From the NCBI RefSeq assembly GCF_030272615.1, contig NC_081406.1, forward strand, positions 243,527,218 to 243,591,217: DNA of 64,000 nt, read 5' to 3'. Each line of letters opens with the position of its first letter. Within the stretch, counting starts at the first letter, position 1. The DNA comes from Cryptomeria japonica (lineage: Eukaryota > Streptophyta > Pinopsida > Cupressales > Cupressaceae). A model generated the notes under the pieces. That model had not been told where the DNA came from. It did no database searches and saw only the letters and a list, made by a program, of their open reading frames with translations. A program made the position numbers and the translations under genes. Below, in pieces: positions 43,257 through 55,789 of this stretch.

Positions 43257-45574
43257 GACCCAAAGCAATTTTTCCTTCGACTCTATATAAATGGAAAAGG
43301 TGAAAACCAAAGCCTAACTTGGGAGTATATGTTGTTATTGTCAATTTGGTGGTGGAATAAGAGCCACACAGGGTTTACTAAAGCCTTAAGTATCTTACTA
43401 GTGAGTGTAGGTACATGAGTCCCCTAAACAATGACTAGACACCTTTGTATTCAGAGGACCACCCCTTTTGATTGATCAAACATTGTGTTGATATTGGTGC
43501 AAAGGTGGTGCAGGAGCACCCAAAGACATAAATGAAGACACAAATGAAGCCTAAAAGAGCCTAATATCACCCATGAGGTGAAAATGATCATATGTAATAG
43601 GTTGATATGTTTGTGAGTCAATAAGACCCAATTGATGTAAGGCATTGTCATGGTTGCATTTTATAAGCCACCATAGAAAAATGACCACGTGGGTCAGTAG
43701 GAGTCTAGTTATGAGTCGGGAAAATAAATATTGGTCTTAGAAACATCAGACCAATCCTTGGAATAGGTCTAATACACATTGGAGTCACCAAATTTGAAAA
43801 GTTCAAGTTGACAACTTTTGTTGTCATTGCAAAATGTTGTAAAAAGGGATAATTAATCCTCCAATGGTTCCAAAGTTTGAAAAGTGGTTGGAAACTATTA
43901 GGGAGGCTATATTATGCCCACTTGGATCGATTCCGGGGTTTTTGTTGGATTCATTGTTGAAGTTGTTGAAATTGATGATGTTTTGGAGTTTGGAGCAATA
44001 CAATATACTTGATGTTTCTTGAAATTATGCGTTTTTGTTGTTCATTTCTGATAAGTACAGATTGGTGGATGCTTGAAAACAATTGGATGAGTTAGGGAAG
44101 TCTATTTCCTTTCATTTGAATCAATTTTGAGGTTTCGTAACAATTGGGTTGTAGAGATCCATCAAAAACTAACCAAATTGGTCACAAACCCTGTCGACGC
44201 CTAGGGTTTCACTGTAAAGATGCCCTTAATCTGACATTTTCACTAGAGGACCAAACAACCTATGGGAAAATGTTATAAGGCCCAATGTATCATAATATTT
44301 TGGTTTTGGTTTGCAGGGAGGATCCAAGCCCGAAGAGATTGAATTGACCCTAGGCGGGCATCTCTATGTGACCACCTGAACTATAGAAGTGGAAATCAAT
44401 TTCAAAAGACAAAGAAGATGGGATCAAGTCTTGAAACCTTGGATTTGGTGGTTTGACACCTTAACCCACCTTCCAAAAGTGTTGGTTTAGTCGGGGGACT
44501 AATTCAAGGAGTACTTTCTTTGTAAATTAGGCCTAATTGGCTTAATTAGGTCTCGAAGGACAATAAGGGTATAAACCTTTCAAATTGTGGGTAGAGACTA
44601 AGAATTTGTGGAATTGTGTAACTTGATAAGGGGTATCTGATTCTTCCCTTATTTTTTCTTGTCCTTTGGAATTTTGTTAAGTTGTGTTTGGAGAACTCAA
44701 CCGGTAGGGCTACTAGACAAATAGGACAGTTGTGAGACAAGTATCCCCTAATACATTTGATAGTGAGATCTTATGGGTGTTTTGTGTTGTTTGGACCACC
44801 AATAGAAAAAATCCAATAGGTTTCCATCCCACCAGTACCGGAAGATTTCCTTCCATTCACACAAGGGTAGAGTGTTTTCATCCTATCGGTACCAAAAGAT
44901 ACTAAACCGGTATGGATCCGGTCACACAAATTGTTGTGTGAGTTGATTATTTGGTAGGTGTGTTTTTTACACATTTAAAAAACAAAATAACTTGTTTTGG
45001 ACATAGTAGTTGTGGGTGAGAGAAGGTTTTCACCTAGTTTGTTGTCTGGCTCTGCATCAAAAGGTGTAGCATTGCACCTTGAAGCTACTCGCCATAAGGC
45101 TCCCTTGTGATAAGATAGAAATCCTCAACTTATCATAAGATACACATAACTTTACAAGGAGAGGGTGATGGTTTCATGTGCCTAGTTTTCATCTCTCACA
45201 AAGACAAGAATGCCCAATACTCATCAAGAGGTGTTGCACATTTGAGTCGACAAAGATTCTAAGTTTTGCAAGCCTAGCACCATCACAATGAAGGCTTAAC
45301 ATTAGGTTGTGCAAAGTGTTTGGAGTGTCTTCACTTGTGTTGAACTAGTGGTGATTGTCTTTGAGAATCCTTCCTTATCCTCCCTTTATCAATTAAAAAT
45401 TAGTCAATGTGTAATATTATTTGACACCTCTTTCCAAGAGAAGCACAAAGATTTTAACAGTCCTAAAACCTCCCTTTGACATCCATGCTTGCAAAACACC
45501 ATTTGTGCTTTTTGACACCTTGGCCTCAGAATCGGTGTCTTTGCCTGGTCTTCATCATCTATGCCTTGATAATA
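43257..45574. other. No gene seen; possibly LTR or leader of element G
   Basis: Diverged sequence with only short frames. A TATA-like CTCTATATAAATGG lies at about 43290. Because a primer-site-like motif follows at 45575, part of this stretch may be a decayed 5' LTR, but I could not define its ends. Confidence 0.35.
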
Positions 45575-45594
45575 TTTTGACCCGCTCAATCTTA
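45575..45594 (+). other. Primer-site-like motif upstream of element G gag
   Basis: TTTTGACCCGCTCAATCTTA resembles TTTTGACACGCTCGATGGGA at 34183. It lies about 800 bp before the gag relic of element G, which is the right order for a retroelement leader. Confidence 0.35.
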
Positions 45595-46379
45595 CATATT
45601 ACCTAACAAATTCAGTTCCTAACATTTCGTACAACAATTCACAACCCTAGGGAACCTTGACAAACCTACAAACCAAACCTCTTGTTGAAATAGTCACCCC
45701 CCATGTCGTCATCCTTGTCATCCAAATTCATTCCACCCTTTCAAAAAACCAACCTTCCATTATCCTTTTGGACTTAGTAAACTAACAAAATATCAAATCC
45801 TTGATTAAATCCATTTCCCCCAATTTTTAATCCTTATCCAAGGTCAAATCTTGGTAAAAGTTTAGCTAGATTCTTAATCCTTTGTAATCCCTAATTGGTG
45901 TAGTAATTAAGAACTTTCCTATCTTAATTATTGTACCTAATTAGACCTGATTATTGGGTTAAATTCATAATTCCTATCTAATATCTCTTGGGAAGTTTTC
46001 TTATCCCATGTAGGAAAAGATATATTCCTAATGAAAATCCTTCACTAAGGATCTAGATCTTACCTAGTTTTGTCTTGACCTTACCTCATCCAAATCAACT
46101 TCAATCCTAATCCAATCCAACTTGAATCAAATATTAAACCAAAACCTAATCCAAATTGACCTAATCCAAATTTGATCCAACCTAAGCCCAATCCAAATCA
46201 AACCCAAATCAATCTTAATCCAATACTAAGTCCAAAATCAATTATTGTGAGTCTAAGTCCAAATTCCAAACCATCCATTTTCCTAATCTCCAAAATTTTA
46301 TTTTATAACTAACCCACATTCCCAACACTTTAAATTTTTCCTTTGTATGGTCTACATGAGAGCTCAAAAGAAAAAACTA
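45595..46379 (+). other. Leader of element G; no gene seen
   Basis: A/C-rich sequence with loose tandem AATCCAAATCAAACC-like phrases at 46080-46240. It has no coding potential. Confidence 0.4.
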
Positions 46380-47790
46380 ATGGATCCTCAAACAAATGAG
46401 CTACTTGACCTGAACCTCCCTTACGGGATGCATGATGCCATGTATGACACCCAACCAAACCAAGAGGAAAAAAGTATTTGTTGATCAACCAGAACATTCC
46501 CCACAATTGGTGACCTTTCTAAATGATGAATATATTCAAGAGATGATAGAAAAAATAATCAAGGCCAATCCAAGAACCTTCTTAGTGGACCTTATCCAAA
46601 ATGGGGCTAGACTTCTACTAGGATTTGACATTTTCATATTCACCAATCCACCAATAGACAATTTCCCTAATGCTTGCCAACCAATCACCCACAATATCCT
46701 TAATTTTATTCACAACCCACCTACACAAAATATATTCCCTTCAAGAACAAAAAATCCATCCAACCTCTCATCCAATTGTCTCCTTTGTACTTTTAAATAA
46801 TGCAACTAACTTTATTCATGCTAGTATTGCACCCACAAGTACCATACAAGCATCGCAACCTCCTAACATTTGTTCCACTACCAATACTCATAATTCCACT
46901 ACATCCACCTACCAATACATATATTTTGGCATCCATCCTACCTCTAGCTATCATTCATCTATGTCCAACACACATCTTCCACATCATTAGCATCACCCCC
47001 TTCATCACTGGCAAAGAAATAACCCTCAACTCAATGATTTGGCCAAAGAAATACAAGACATGAAGAATCTACTTAAAAATATAAAGGAGGGACATAAAAA
47101 GAAAGCTTATAACTTTGAAGAAATATGTCCCTATCCTTTTAATAAATAAATCTCTATAGCTCCCTATCCTCCCAACTTTCATATTCCTAAAATTGGCAAA
47201 TACAAAGGAAAGGGAGACTCTAGGAGCATGCCGGAAAGTTATTCATACCTTTTCAAGTAGTGTCTTATAATGATGCCTACCTAAGAATACTTTTCCCAAA
47301 GAGTCTAGGAGGTCCCACCCTTGAAGGGTTCACCATTTTATGTCATGGCTCTATTACCTCATTCCCAAATCTTGCCAAAAAATTTATGGCTCATAATAGA
47401 TATAACATTGAGAGAAAAGTATCCATAATGGATTTATGTAATAGCAAACAAAATAATGGGGAAACCTTTTCTATCTTTTACAAAGATGGTGTCACCTTAT
47501 TAGGAGATTCCCTTGGGAGATATCCGAAGAACACCAAGTAGAAATGTTCATTCCCAACCTTGTGTCTGAAATGTCCTTCCGATTAGGCATCCAATGCCTT
47601 CATGATTTTGAAGAGGTCATCAAAAAAGGTTTACCCTTAGAAAGGGAACTCTTGGAACAAGGTTTCATCAAACATTATAAAGGGGACTCCCAAGGTTCTT
47701 CCTCCAATGACAAGCCTAAGTTTTGGGCCAAAATCGAAAATGTGGTAAATGATGGTGTGACTGACACTAAGCATGTTCAAACAATTTAAA
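46380..47790 (+). pseudogene. gag: Gag of element G, broken
   Basis: The frame starts at ATG 46380-46382 and breaks soon after. The remaining pieces align with element A gag in the same order. DEYIQEMIEKIIKANPRTFL corresponds to its N-terminal helix region. FEEICPYPFNK precedes the capsid domain. SYNDAYLRILFPKSLGGPTL and AHNRYNIERKVSIMDLCNSK lie in the capsid domain, and LERELLEQGFIKHYKGDSQG at its end. At least four stops and several frame changes separate them. The homology to A is clear but distant, so A and G are members of one family group, not copies of one burst. Confidence 0.75.
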
Positions 47791-49460
47791 TACCATCTAA
47801 TCCACCTAAAAAAACAATCAACCCTACAACACCACCCCACAACAAAATCAACCCAAAATATCCAAAATATCTCCATTCCCCATGGCCCACCTCGATCCAA
47901 TAATAAGTCAAAGTATGAGTATACTCCCCTTGGACAATCTATCAATGCCTTTTTTCAACTAGTAAAGGTAAATATGGTCCAATACGCCATCACTTGAAAT
48001 TATGATGAAAATTAACCTAAACCCACGTGGTATAATGAGAATTAGTATTGTGAATACTACTGTATCAAATATCATGAAACTAAAAAGTGCTTGAAACTTA
48101 AGAATTATATCAAGGACCTTATTGTAAGGGTGATGTTTAACTTGAAGGTGCTAAATCCAACACATCCAATGACAAGCTCAAAATCTATAAGGATCCTCTT
48201 TCTAAGCACGATAAGGAGAAAGTCTCATCATCTCGCTCTATGTCCTATGAATACACCAACACCATTTCATACTTTGACTCCCTTCTCAACCAAATAGAGG
48301 TGGCCGACACCCAAATTAACACCATTATCATCAAAGGAGACAATTCCTATAAAAATACCCTAAGGGTTAGGGTAACTATTCAATGTACCTCTTCTCTCTC
48401 TTCAACCACCAATTTTAATGTAATGCACATAGAAGAAGAGTTACACCTTTCCTCCACATCTTGCTACAATATCCTTGATCACTTAGGTAAAACTCTTGCA
48501 CAAATATCCATTCCTAACTTGCTCAAGACCTCTCTCATTTAGAAGGAAATCCTTGAAAAGGCTCTTCTTGAATCCTATGTTCTCAATAACATCAATGCCT
48601 CACAATTTCAAGCCTTGATAGGTAACCTTGCCACACAAAATCACCTCATTTTCACTAGTAAATATGTTCCATCTAATGATCTATCATATAATAAACCCAT
48701 CCATATCGAAGCCCTTATTCATAAGCATAAAATAAAAGGGGTCCTTATAGATGGTGGATACAACTTCAATTTATGTACAATAAAACTAATAAAACAAATA
48801 GCATACCCCAATAATATCATTGATTCTAGTGGCAAGATCACAATAAAAGCCTATGATGATGCATAGAGAGTCTCTAAAGGCATAATTACACTCCCACTCC
48901 AATTTGGACTAGCAGTGGTAGAAACAACTTATCAAGTCCCTGACCTTGATCTCCCATATAATATCCTCCTTGGTCACTATTGGATCCACTCCACTTAAGC
49001 TGTCCCATCCACCTATTACCAATGCCTTATATTTCCATACAATGGTAGGGAAATCACTATTTCTATCAATCCCCAACCCTTCCAATATTGCAAACCCTTT
49101 GAAGGGGAAGATATTCATTGTTTCACTCTTAACACACCTACCTCTACACTTTCTATTGATACCTTCAATGTTTCCTTGACTTCCAAATCCACCCAACTTG
49201 AGGTCAAGGTCAAGGTCGTTGAAAATGGATGTGGTGAATATAGCCTTCAAAATTCACTTTATGTGGGTCACCTCCCTACATCTCCCAAGTCTAATTTTAG
49301 GCCTAAAGAGAGAAAAATCTAGAAGAAGCTCACCATACAATGTCAAAAGACTACATTTCAGTAGTGGGATCCATTGGATGAAGAAAACCTTGAAGAGGAC
49401 ATCACCTCTTGGATCAATAAAAAAGATGACGAACCAATCAATATCCCTAAATAGAAATAT
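47791..49460 (+). pseudogene. Knuckle and protease of element G, broken
   Basis: About 48030-48125 reads YCEYYCIKYHETKKCLKLKN followed by YIKDLIV, the counterpart of element A's knuckle. From 48615 the protease-like part reads IHIEALIHKHKIKGVLIDGG, with D-G-G again at the active site. After a stop at about 48864 it continues as LDLPYNILLGHYWIH. The following 130 codons are low in complexity. Stops at 48541, 48864, 48997, 49318 and 49363 show it is dead. Confidence 0.72.
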
Positions 49461-49808
49461 CCAAAGGCATGCCCTATTATGGACAAAATGGGATATCGAG
49501 GACATGGTTTAGGACTTAGGGAACAAGCTAGAAAGGAGACTATTTCACTTATATCTTACAAGAATAACAAAGACTTGGGTTACGTCCCAGAACCTAAGTT
49601 AACCCTCACTGGAACTCTTCAAGCTCCTCCTTCCAATGTTGACGACTCCAACAAAGAGGGATTTTACGAAGTGCCTTTTGAATACCTCAATGAACTCTTC
49701 TTTGATGACCACATTTACATAATCATCTCATCCACCTCACTAGAGCTCCCACTCGTATACCTCAAATTAATTGATTGGAACCAACAAGGACCACCTTCAC
49801 TCATATAA
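49461..49808 (+). pseudogene. G-patch-like segment of element G
   Basis: Directly after the protease part, 49479-49550 encodes MDKMGYRGHGLGLREQARKE, which has the glycine pattern of a G-patch RNA-binding motif (M-G-Y-x-G-x-G-L-G). A G-patch next to the protease is known in some retroviruses and plant gypsy elements, where it is thought to help nucleic-acid binding. The frame stays open to the TAA-type stop at 49806-49808. Confidence 0.6.
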
Positions 49809-50603
49809 GTCTTTTATTGGATACCAAAGTATCGACATATGTGTAGATGACAATGCTATCCTAGCACTCCTAACATACGTACAAACTTGAAGATCATACT
49901 AAAGTCTATGTGATCCAACTAATGAGAGTGCATACTTTGGTATCCAAATAAATTCTCCTAGTCATGAAAAACACAATTAAAAAAAAAAAAAAAAGTCCCC
50001 TAGTGAAAACCTTGATGAGGTTCTATTGGACACAAAAAAAGTAAAAATAAAAGACATATCCAGTAGTGAAAACTTGGATGAGGTGATAGAGGATGAGAGA
50101 ATTGATTTGATTATCTTTTTAGCACAACAATATGAAAAATAATCCATATTAATTAAAGAAATAAAGAAAGTCAATCTTGGGACAAGTGAGAATCCAAAGA
50201 ACACCTCCATTGCAAAATTTATCAATGAACAAGAAAAGGAAAATACCATTTCATTACTCCAAGTTGTATAGCAAAATTTTGCATGGACATATGCTGATAT
50301 GTCAACCTTAGATCTCGACCTTGTGGCTCACCATCTCACAGTCCATCCTAATGCAAAACTTGTAAGCATAAGTTAAGGAAAATGCATCCCCAAATAACTA
50401 TCCTGGTCAAATTTGGGCTACAAAAAATGTTAGATGTTGGATTCATTTGCCTTATTGACTATCAGGAATGAGTCTCCAATATAATACCAGTTGGAAAACC
50501 AACTAGAGGCATCTGCATATGCATAGACTTTAGAGACCTCAACATGCCCTAAGGATGACTTTTCATTGCCTAACATTGATGTGATAGTGGATCTTATAGC
50601 TGT
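49809..50603 (+). pseudogene. Start of element G reverse transcriptase, cut off by element H
   Basis: From 50277 the plus strand reads NFAWTYADMSTLDLDLVAHH, a hallmark of the region just before gypsy RT. After several stops and a frame change it reads CPKDDFSLPNIDVIVDLIA (50546-50600). Further RT motifs should follow but the sequence switches to the LTR of element H at 50604. The rest of G's RT, RNase H and integrase should lie beyond the right edge of this window, after H. The stretch 49985-50270 contains an A-run and K-rich broken coding. Confidence 0.7.
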
Positions 50604-50769
50604 TGTCTTGGATTTGAGCACGACCAAAATCGTGAGGCAACCCTACGAAACTGGTCCATTTCGTACCTTATGGTCTCCGGGAGAGCTTAATAGACTTCAT
50701 CGGTTAGTTCATTTTGTTTCTTGTTTTCTATTTTTAACATTTTTCCAGTTCCTTTAAGTTTGCAGTTTT

Positions 50770-51862
50770 ACTTACAGTTTGGACTTTAAAGTCCGAACTG
50801 CAAGGTCTTTTCTTTATTAACCGCACATTGGACTTTAAAGTCCGATGTGCATTTTTCTTTGTCTAAACCTGCAGTTCAGACTTTCAAGTCCGACCTACAG
50901 GTGGTCTTTGCCTGTAGTTCGGACTTTAAAGTCCGATCTGCAGACTAATTGTTTGGGCAATACATGTCGGACTTTAAAGTCCGACATGCAAAAGTTCTTA
51001 GAGTCCGACATGCAATTGCGAGTTGTATTTAATGCCGCATTAATTGAGTAATTAGGGTTTGTTTAAATGCTTTTCAAGTAAATTTTCACATTTTTATTCC
51101 TCATTTTGGTTTGTCCTGCGTGCGCCCTCCTCCATTTTTGCTCACCTCGACTCGGTTCAGATCGTTCCTTTGCTGGATTTTTCCATCTACATTGCTACGA
51201 GGTAGGGTTTTTATTTTATGTCTTTTCAGGTTTCTCTTTTAGGTTTGTGTTTTTTGTTGTCCTCCCTTTTGTTCTTGTTTTTCTTTTCGGGTCTTATTTT
51301 AGGAGGGCAATCAGACTTTGTAGTCCGATTGTCTCCCTTGTTTCAGAGGACAATCGGACTTCAAAACCCGATTGCCCTTTGAAGTCCCCCTTCTCCAGCC
51401 GCATACCAGACTTTAAAGTCCAGTGTGTAGCTGGATTGAAGGATCTCTGCCTATTGGATTTTAAAGTCCGATATGCAGAATCTTAACATTTGCATATCGG
51501 ACTTTAAAATCCGTTATGCGGAGGGGAGTAGGTTGACATGTCGGGTTTCAAAACCCAACATGTCAGCCAGTTGTTTTCCACTTTGTAGCCACTTCAAACT
51601 TTAAAGTTTGATGTGCCTTTAATCTATCCCAGGTCGCACATCAGACTTTAAAGTCCGATATGCTTGTTTTAAGTTTTCCCTACACATCAGACTTTAAATT
51701 CTGATGTGTTATTGACTTCCCTGGATTGACACATCAGACTTTAAAGTCCGAATTGTTGATGACCCATCTCGGATTTGCACATCGGACTTTAAAGTCTGAT
51801 GTGCTGATCAAGGTATTTTTAATTGCACTTTGGACTGTAAAGTCCGATGTGCAATTTTTGTT
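50770..51862 (+). repeat. Array of 18 palindromes in element H 5' LTR
   Basis: Eighteen inverted repeats share the core GGACTTTAAAGTCC (a few have GACTTCAAAACC or GGTTTCAAAACC forms). Their outer arms differ but mostly pair within each unit, for example GCACAT/ATGTGC, CATGT/ACATG, CTGCAG/CTGCAG, CAATC/GATTG and GCATAT/ATATGC. Units start near 50773, 50825, 50872, 50911, 50964, 51000 (half lost), 51306, 51340, 51402, 51450, 51487, 51534, 51590, 51638, 51683, 51729, 51776 and 51823. No protein-coding constraint is apparent. Confidence 0.92.
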
Positions 51863-52017
51863 TTCAAAAGAGCATGTTGGATTTTTTTCCCTGACTTGTT
51901 GTTTTTGGCAGTTTTACTCCCAAGCCTATTTTGAGTCCCGTTTTTTGATCCGTTTGAGAAAATTGATTTTGATAAGGATGAATAGCTAATCATTAGTGTT
52001 GAATGTAGTCATCATGA

Positions 52018-55000
52018 ATGTCAAAGCTTCCTCACAACAAGCCCAAGTCTTCTTCAGGTCAGTTGGAATCTTCTCCAAGTAAAGCTTCATCAAGAAAGAT
52101 GAAGTACAAGTACGACAAGTACTCGAATCTCTATCCAGAGAGTTCAGTAGACTCAAGTATCAAGGAAATGAAAGACACTAAAATTGGTCATGTAGATATG
52201 CAAGAATTTGTTGACCGGGTTCAGAAGGCACCTGCTCGTCAAACCAGTTTGATCAAATCTGAGCTGCATAAGTATGCATCTTTCCCAGTTGCAACTCATG
52301 ATCCTGAATTTGTACTGGCAATAGCGGATCACTTTGATCCCAATATAAGGCAAGTAAAGGACACTAATCAAAACCTCATCATGACCCTGGATAGTGTGTT
52401 CTTTAACAGTGTTTTCAAGGGTTCACCAGTTGAGGAAGTGGCTGATATTTCTCAAGAGAGTGCTCAAGAGTACTACAAGAAACATGAGGACAAATGCAAA
52501 AAGGTGATCAATACTATTTATCTCTCTTCTGCAAGGAGTTCCCTCACCTCATGATGGCCTAAGTCCTTCCACATGAGTGATTTTAATGAGGAATATAACG
52601 ACATGGTCACCATGTTATCTAGAGTGAGGGGGTTAAAAGACTCATTATTTTCAAAATTCGATGTCTTATTACATAAATATAATCAGAAATGGGGCCGCAA
52701 GAATCGATTGGGGAGAGCAGATCAGTGATACACTTTGTGCTCAATTGAAGGAGGTCAAGGTGACACTAAAGTTTTACATGACCTCGTACCTGGTTTACGC
52801 AGTTGCTTCAATGAGGTAATATCCAGGCTTGTCTACCAAGGGTGATAGAAGAGTGGTGTCTGTCTATGAGTATTATGATCAGCTTACCATCAAGAATCAA
52901 GGTAACCACTATAGAAGAGTTAACGATGCTTTCTTTGTTGTGTGGAAATGTATGTTTGATAAGGGCCTTCAAAAGCAGAGATTGTCAGAGGCCTCCTATA
53001 ACAGGGTATCTCATTATGGTTGTGTTTTTCTTCAATTTCCTACATTCACCTACATCTGAATCAAATTTTTTTGGGAGAGCCCTTTATTCTACCAAGTCCC
53101 GTTCAGACAAGATTATTATTATGGAGCTGTGCAGGCAATTGATTAGTGTGCATGAGAAACAATCACAAGCACATAAGACTGGGCTAAAATTTCTAGAATC
53201 AATCGGTAGGTACTCAATACCAACCAACCCTAAAGCCAAGAACATGGAAGAAGAAATGCAATGGAATACCATGCAAAGATTCAAGGCATGAAACAATTTT
53301 GACTTTCATGGCATAAAGAGAAAACTCAGGAGGAGTTATACTCATGTCTATACGTTTGAGGATGTTTGGGCAGATTGTCAGAATGAGGAGGATATAAGAA
53401 GGATGGATTTTAGCCGTCTTACAGTGGAACAAATTGAAATTTTGGATTTAGCTAAGATCCCAATGACCATGGAAGACACAAATGACATAGTGGACCCTGT
53501 TTATTATGAGAAGAAGATTATTGACTCCCCACTTCCACTTGTGCAATGGTCAAAGAAAGAAAGCAAATATATTACTCAGAGGATCTCTCCTATCTTAGCA
53601 AACACCAATTCTTGGTTGTTGAAAAAGAATCTCAGGATGAAATAGCTTCCTGCTAGTTTAGGAGATGATGACAACAGTGATGGCCCATTAGGCAAGACAA
53701 CTACAGCTGAAATAAGAACAAAGAGTAGGGCAGACTGGCAAGCACTATCCTCAGCTCCTGTGGTACAATAGAAAGGTAAAGGACCCAAAATCAAATTTAC
53801 AGTTAAAGGGTCAAAGAAAGGTGAATTATCATCTGCATCACAGGAAGCAGTAGCGAAAGATCTAGAATAACTGCTTGTCAGTGGAGTTGGAAAAGGAAAA
53901 GAGATTGAAGAAGGTGAAATTCATCAACAAGAGGAAATAGAAGCAGAAGAAGTATCACACCCAACTGAAGTTGATGCCCCGATTACCTCACAAGTAATCG
54001 TCCACTCTATTGAATCTGACTCAGACTCTGACCAAGAGGATGAGGATTTTCGAGAAGATGGAGATCTGAGTATGGGCATGACACAATCAAAGACCGTTGG
54101 TCATTTTTTCACAATAACCAACTTCTCTAATTTAGATGATATCCCTTCATCTACTTTTGAATCCACAATGATGGATTTTAATGAAACCTTGGAAGATGCA
54201 CTTGCAGAACAGGTTTCAGTAGACTTACCTGTCACTACCACCACCACAACAACAATTTCTCCATTGGTAAGTGCTGAAGTTACATTCACGGCACCCTCAA
54301 ATCTCCCATCTGTAATTGAGGAGTTAGAAGCAACAAATACCTGCTAGATACCTCAATATCAGCACCATCAATGATGCTCACTACTGCTCCAAGCTCCAGT
54401 CAACCTGCTCCCGAAGCTTCAACTCAAAATCAACAAGGAGCTACTACTCCATCAGCCAATCTAGAACTACCCCCTTGGATGGAAGCAGTGGCCCCTAAAA
54501 GGAAAAAATAGGTGATCTCTCCAAACGAGTTTGACTTTGAACTTTTGGTTCCTCCAAAGACAAAGGGAACAAAAAATCCAAAGACGGTATCTCGGGTGGT
54601 AGTAGACCCGACTTCTAAGAGAAAATGTGTTGAAGTTATGGTGCCATCGTCAGACAAGGACAAAGGCAACATAAGATCTGAAGATTATACCATGTACGTC
54701 ATAGAGATCAGGGTGGAAACACATGAGAGTGTGAAATTGGATTCACAGACAGCCTTTAATTCCTTGTTGAGAAGATTGGATCAAGAAAGGGATGAGAAAA
54801 ATATCTTGAAGCAGAAGTGTGAACAGCTTACCAACATTCTTCTAAAGGTAACACAATCTTCTTAAGAGGTTGAACCCATAGGATCCTTAATAGATACCAG
54901 AGCCTTCAAGAAGATTGAACAGGTGGGAGGTAAAGGCCGAGTGATGGATGAGTGGATATCACGACTAAGGTCAGAAGGCTCTCATCTTCTGAGCTCAACA

Positions 55001-55624
55001 GTGGGACTATTGTTAGATTATGAAGTGATCCAGAGTCAGATGCAAGGACTCAAAACCACTTTATCACAAGAGATTGAGGAAGTTGTGAAAAGTAATACCT
55101 TATGGAGCAAAATGGAGGACTTCAGGATAGATGTCCTGGTTGAGAATAAGGTAATTCCCACAAGGGATAAGTACATCCAGATCTTATCTTTATTATCTCA
55201 TAAGAAAGAGACAATGAAGTTAATGATTGCGAAGCTAGACCGGGAGAAAAAAGAAGGTGATGACAAGGTTGACCTCATTTTTGCCAAAGTTGGTGATCTC
55301 CCTTGCTATTTATATGATGGCGATCAAAATCTCGTCACTGCTGAATTTGTCATGTAGGAATTCCTTTCCTTGATGGATCAATGCACGAGACAAGATTTCT
55401 CACTCGATACATTCGATAAACTGTTAGAAATCTAGGTCAGTTTTGAAGTCCTTGCATCCATGTTGAAGGATGTTAAAAAGAAGCAGGTGAAGATTCAAGA
55501 TACAATTTCCTACGTCCAAGTCATCACAAGTTCTACCTCTATGCTAAATGAAGCAAAGATGAAAAGCATCCTTTCTAAATTTGAAGATTTCCAAAAATCC
55601 AATGAAGAAGAGAATCAAGAATGA
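52018..55624 (+). pseudogene. Long decayed ORF inside the element H LTR
   Basis: From ATG 52018-52020 (MSKLPHNKPKSSSGQLES) to TGA 55622-55624, coding-like sequence runs in successive frames for about 1,200 codons. The N-terminal 550 or so residues look globular (FPVATHDPEFVLAIADHFDP, KVTLKFYMTSYLVYAVAS, SEASYNRVSHYGCVFLQF). The middle is acidic and low in complexity (ESDSDSDQEDEDFREDGD at about 54020, then a threonine run at 54235). The last 300 are charged and probably coiled coil (RRLDQERDEKNILKQKCEQL). I do not recognise the family. It lies wholly upstream of the LTR TATA box, so it would need its own promoter or the 3' LTR context. Stops and frame changes make it inactive. Confidence 0.6.
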
Positions 55625-55782
55625 AGGACCTCCTTTTAGCACCTTTTCTTCATGCAGTTGCACTGATAGATGTTTTCAATTTTTGTGTAGCTACACGTTT
55701 TCTTTATGTAGTAGTTGTAGTAAAATGGGACTGTGTAGTTGAATAAGTCAACTCTTCCCACCTTTTTCTCAACTTGTTTTCC

Positions 55783-55789
55783 TATATAA
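55783..55789 (+). promoter_or_regulatory. TATA box of element H LTR
   Basis: CCTATATAAGGAGGACC matches the TATA context of element A's LTR (TCTATATAAGGAG). Transcription would begin near 55815 and pass through R-U5 into the primer site at 56545. Confidence 0.65.

Noticed and set aside
47637-47945. 102-codon minus-strand frame opposite element G gag
   Set aside because: It is the antisense shadow of gag coding sequence that aligns with element A on the plus strand.
51106-51486. Open hydrophobic frame in the element H LTR, also seen at 63272-63577
   Set aside because: It is shared only because the LTRs are copies. It is rich in F and V from T-rich DNA and runs through the palindromes; no domain is visible.
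50770-51862. CRISPR-like reading of the palindrome array
   Set aside because: The repeats are palindromic with variable spacing and lie in an LTR of a plant retroelement. The spacers are not of equal length and there are no cas genes.
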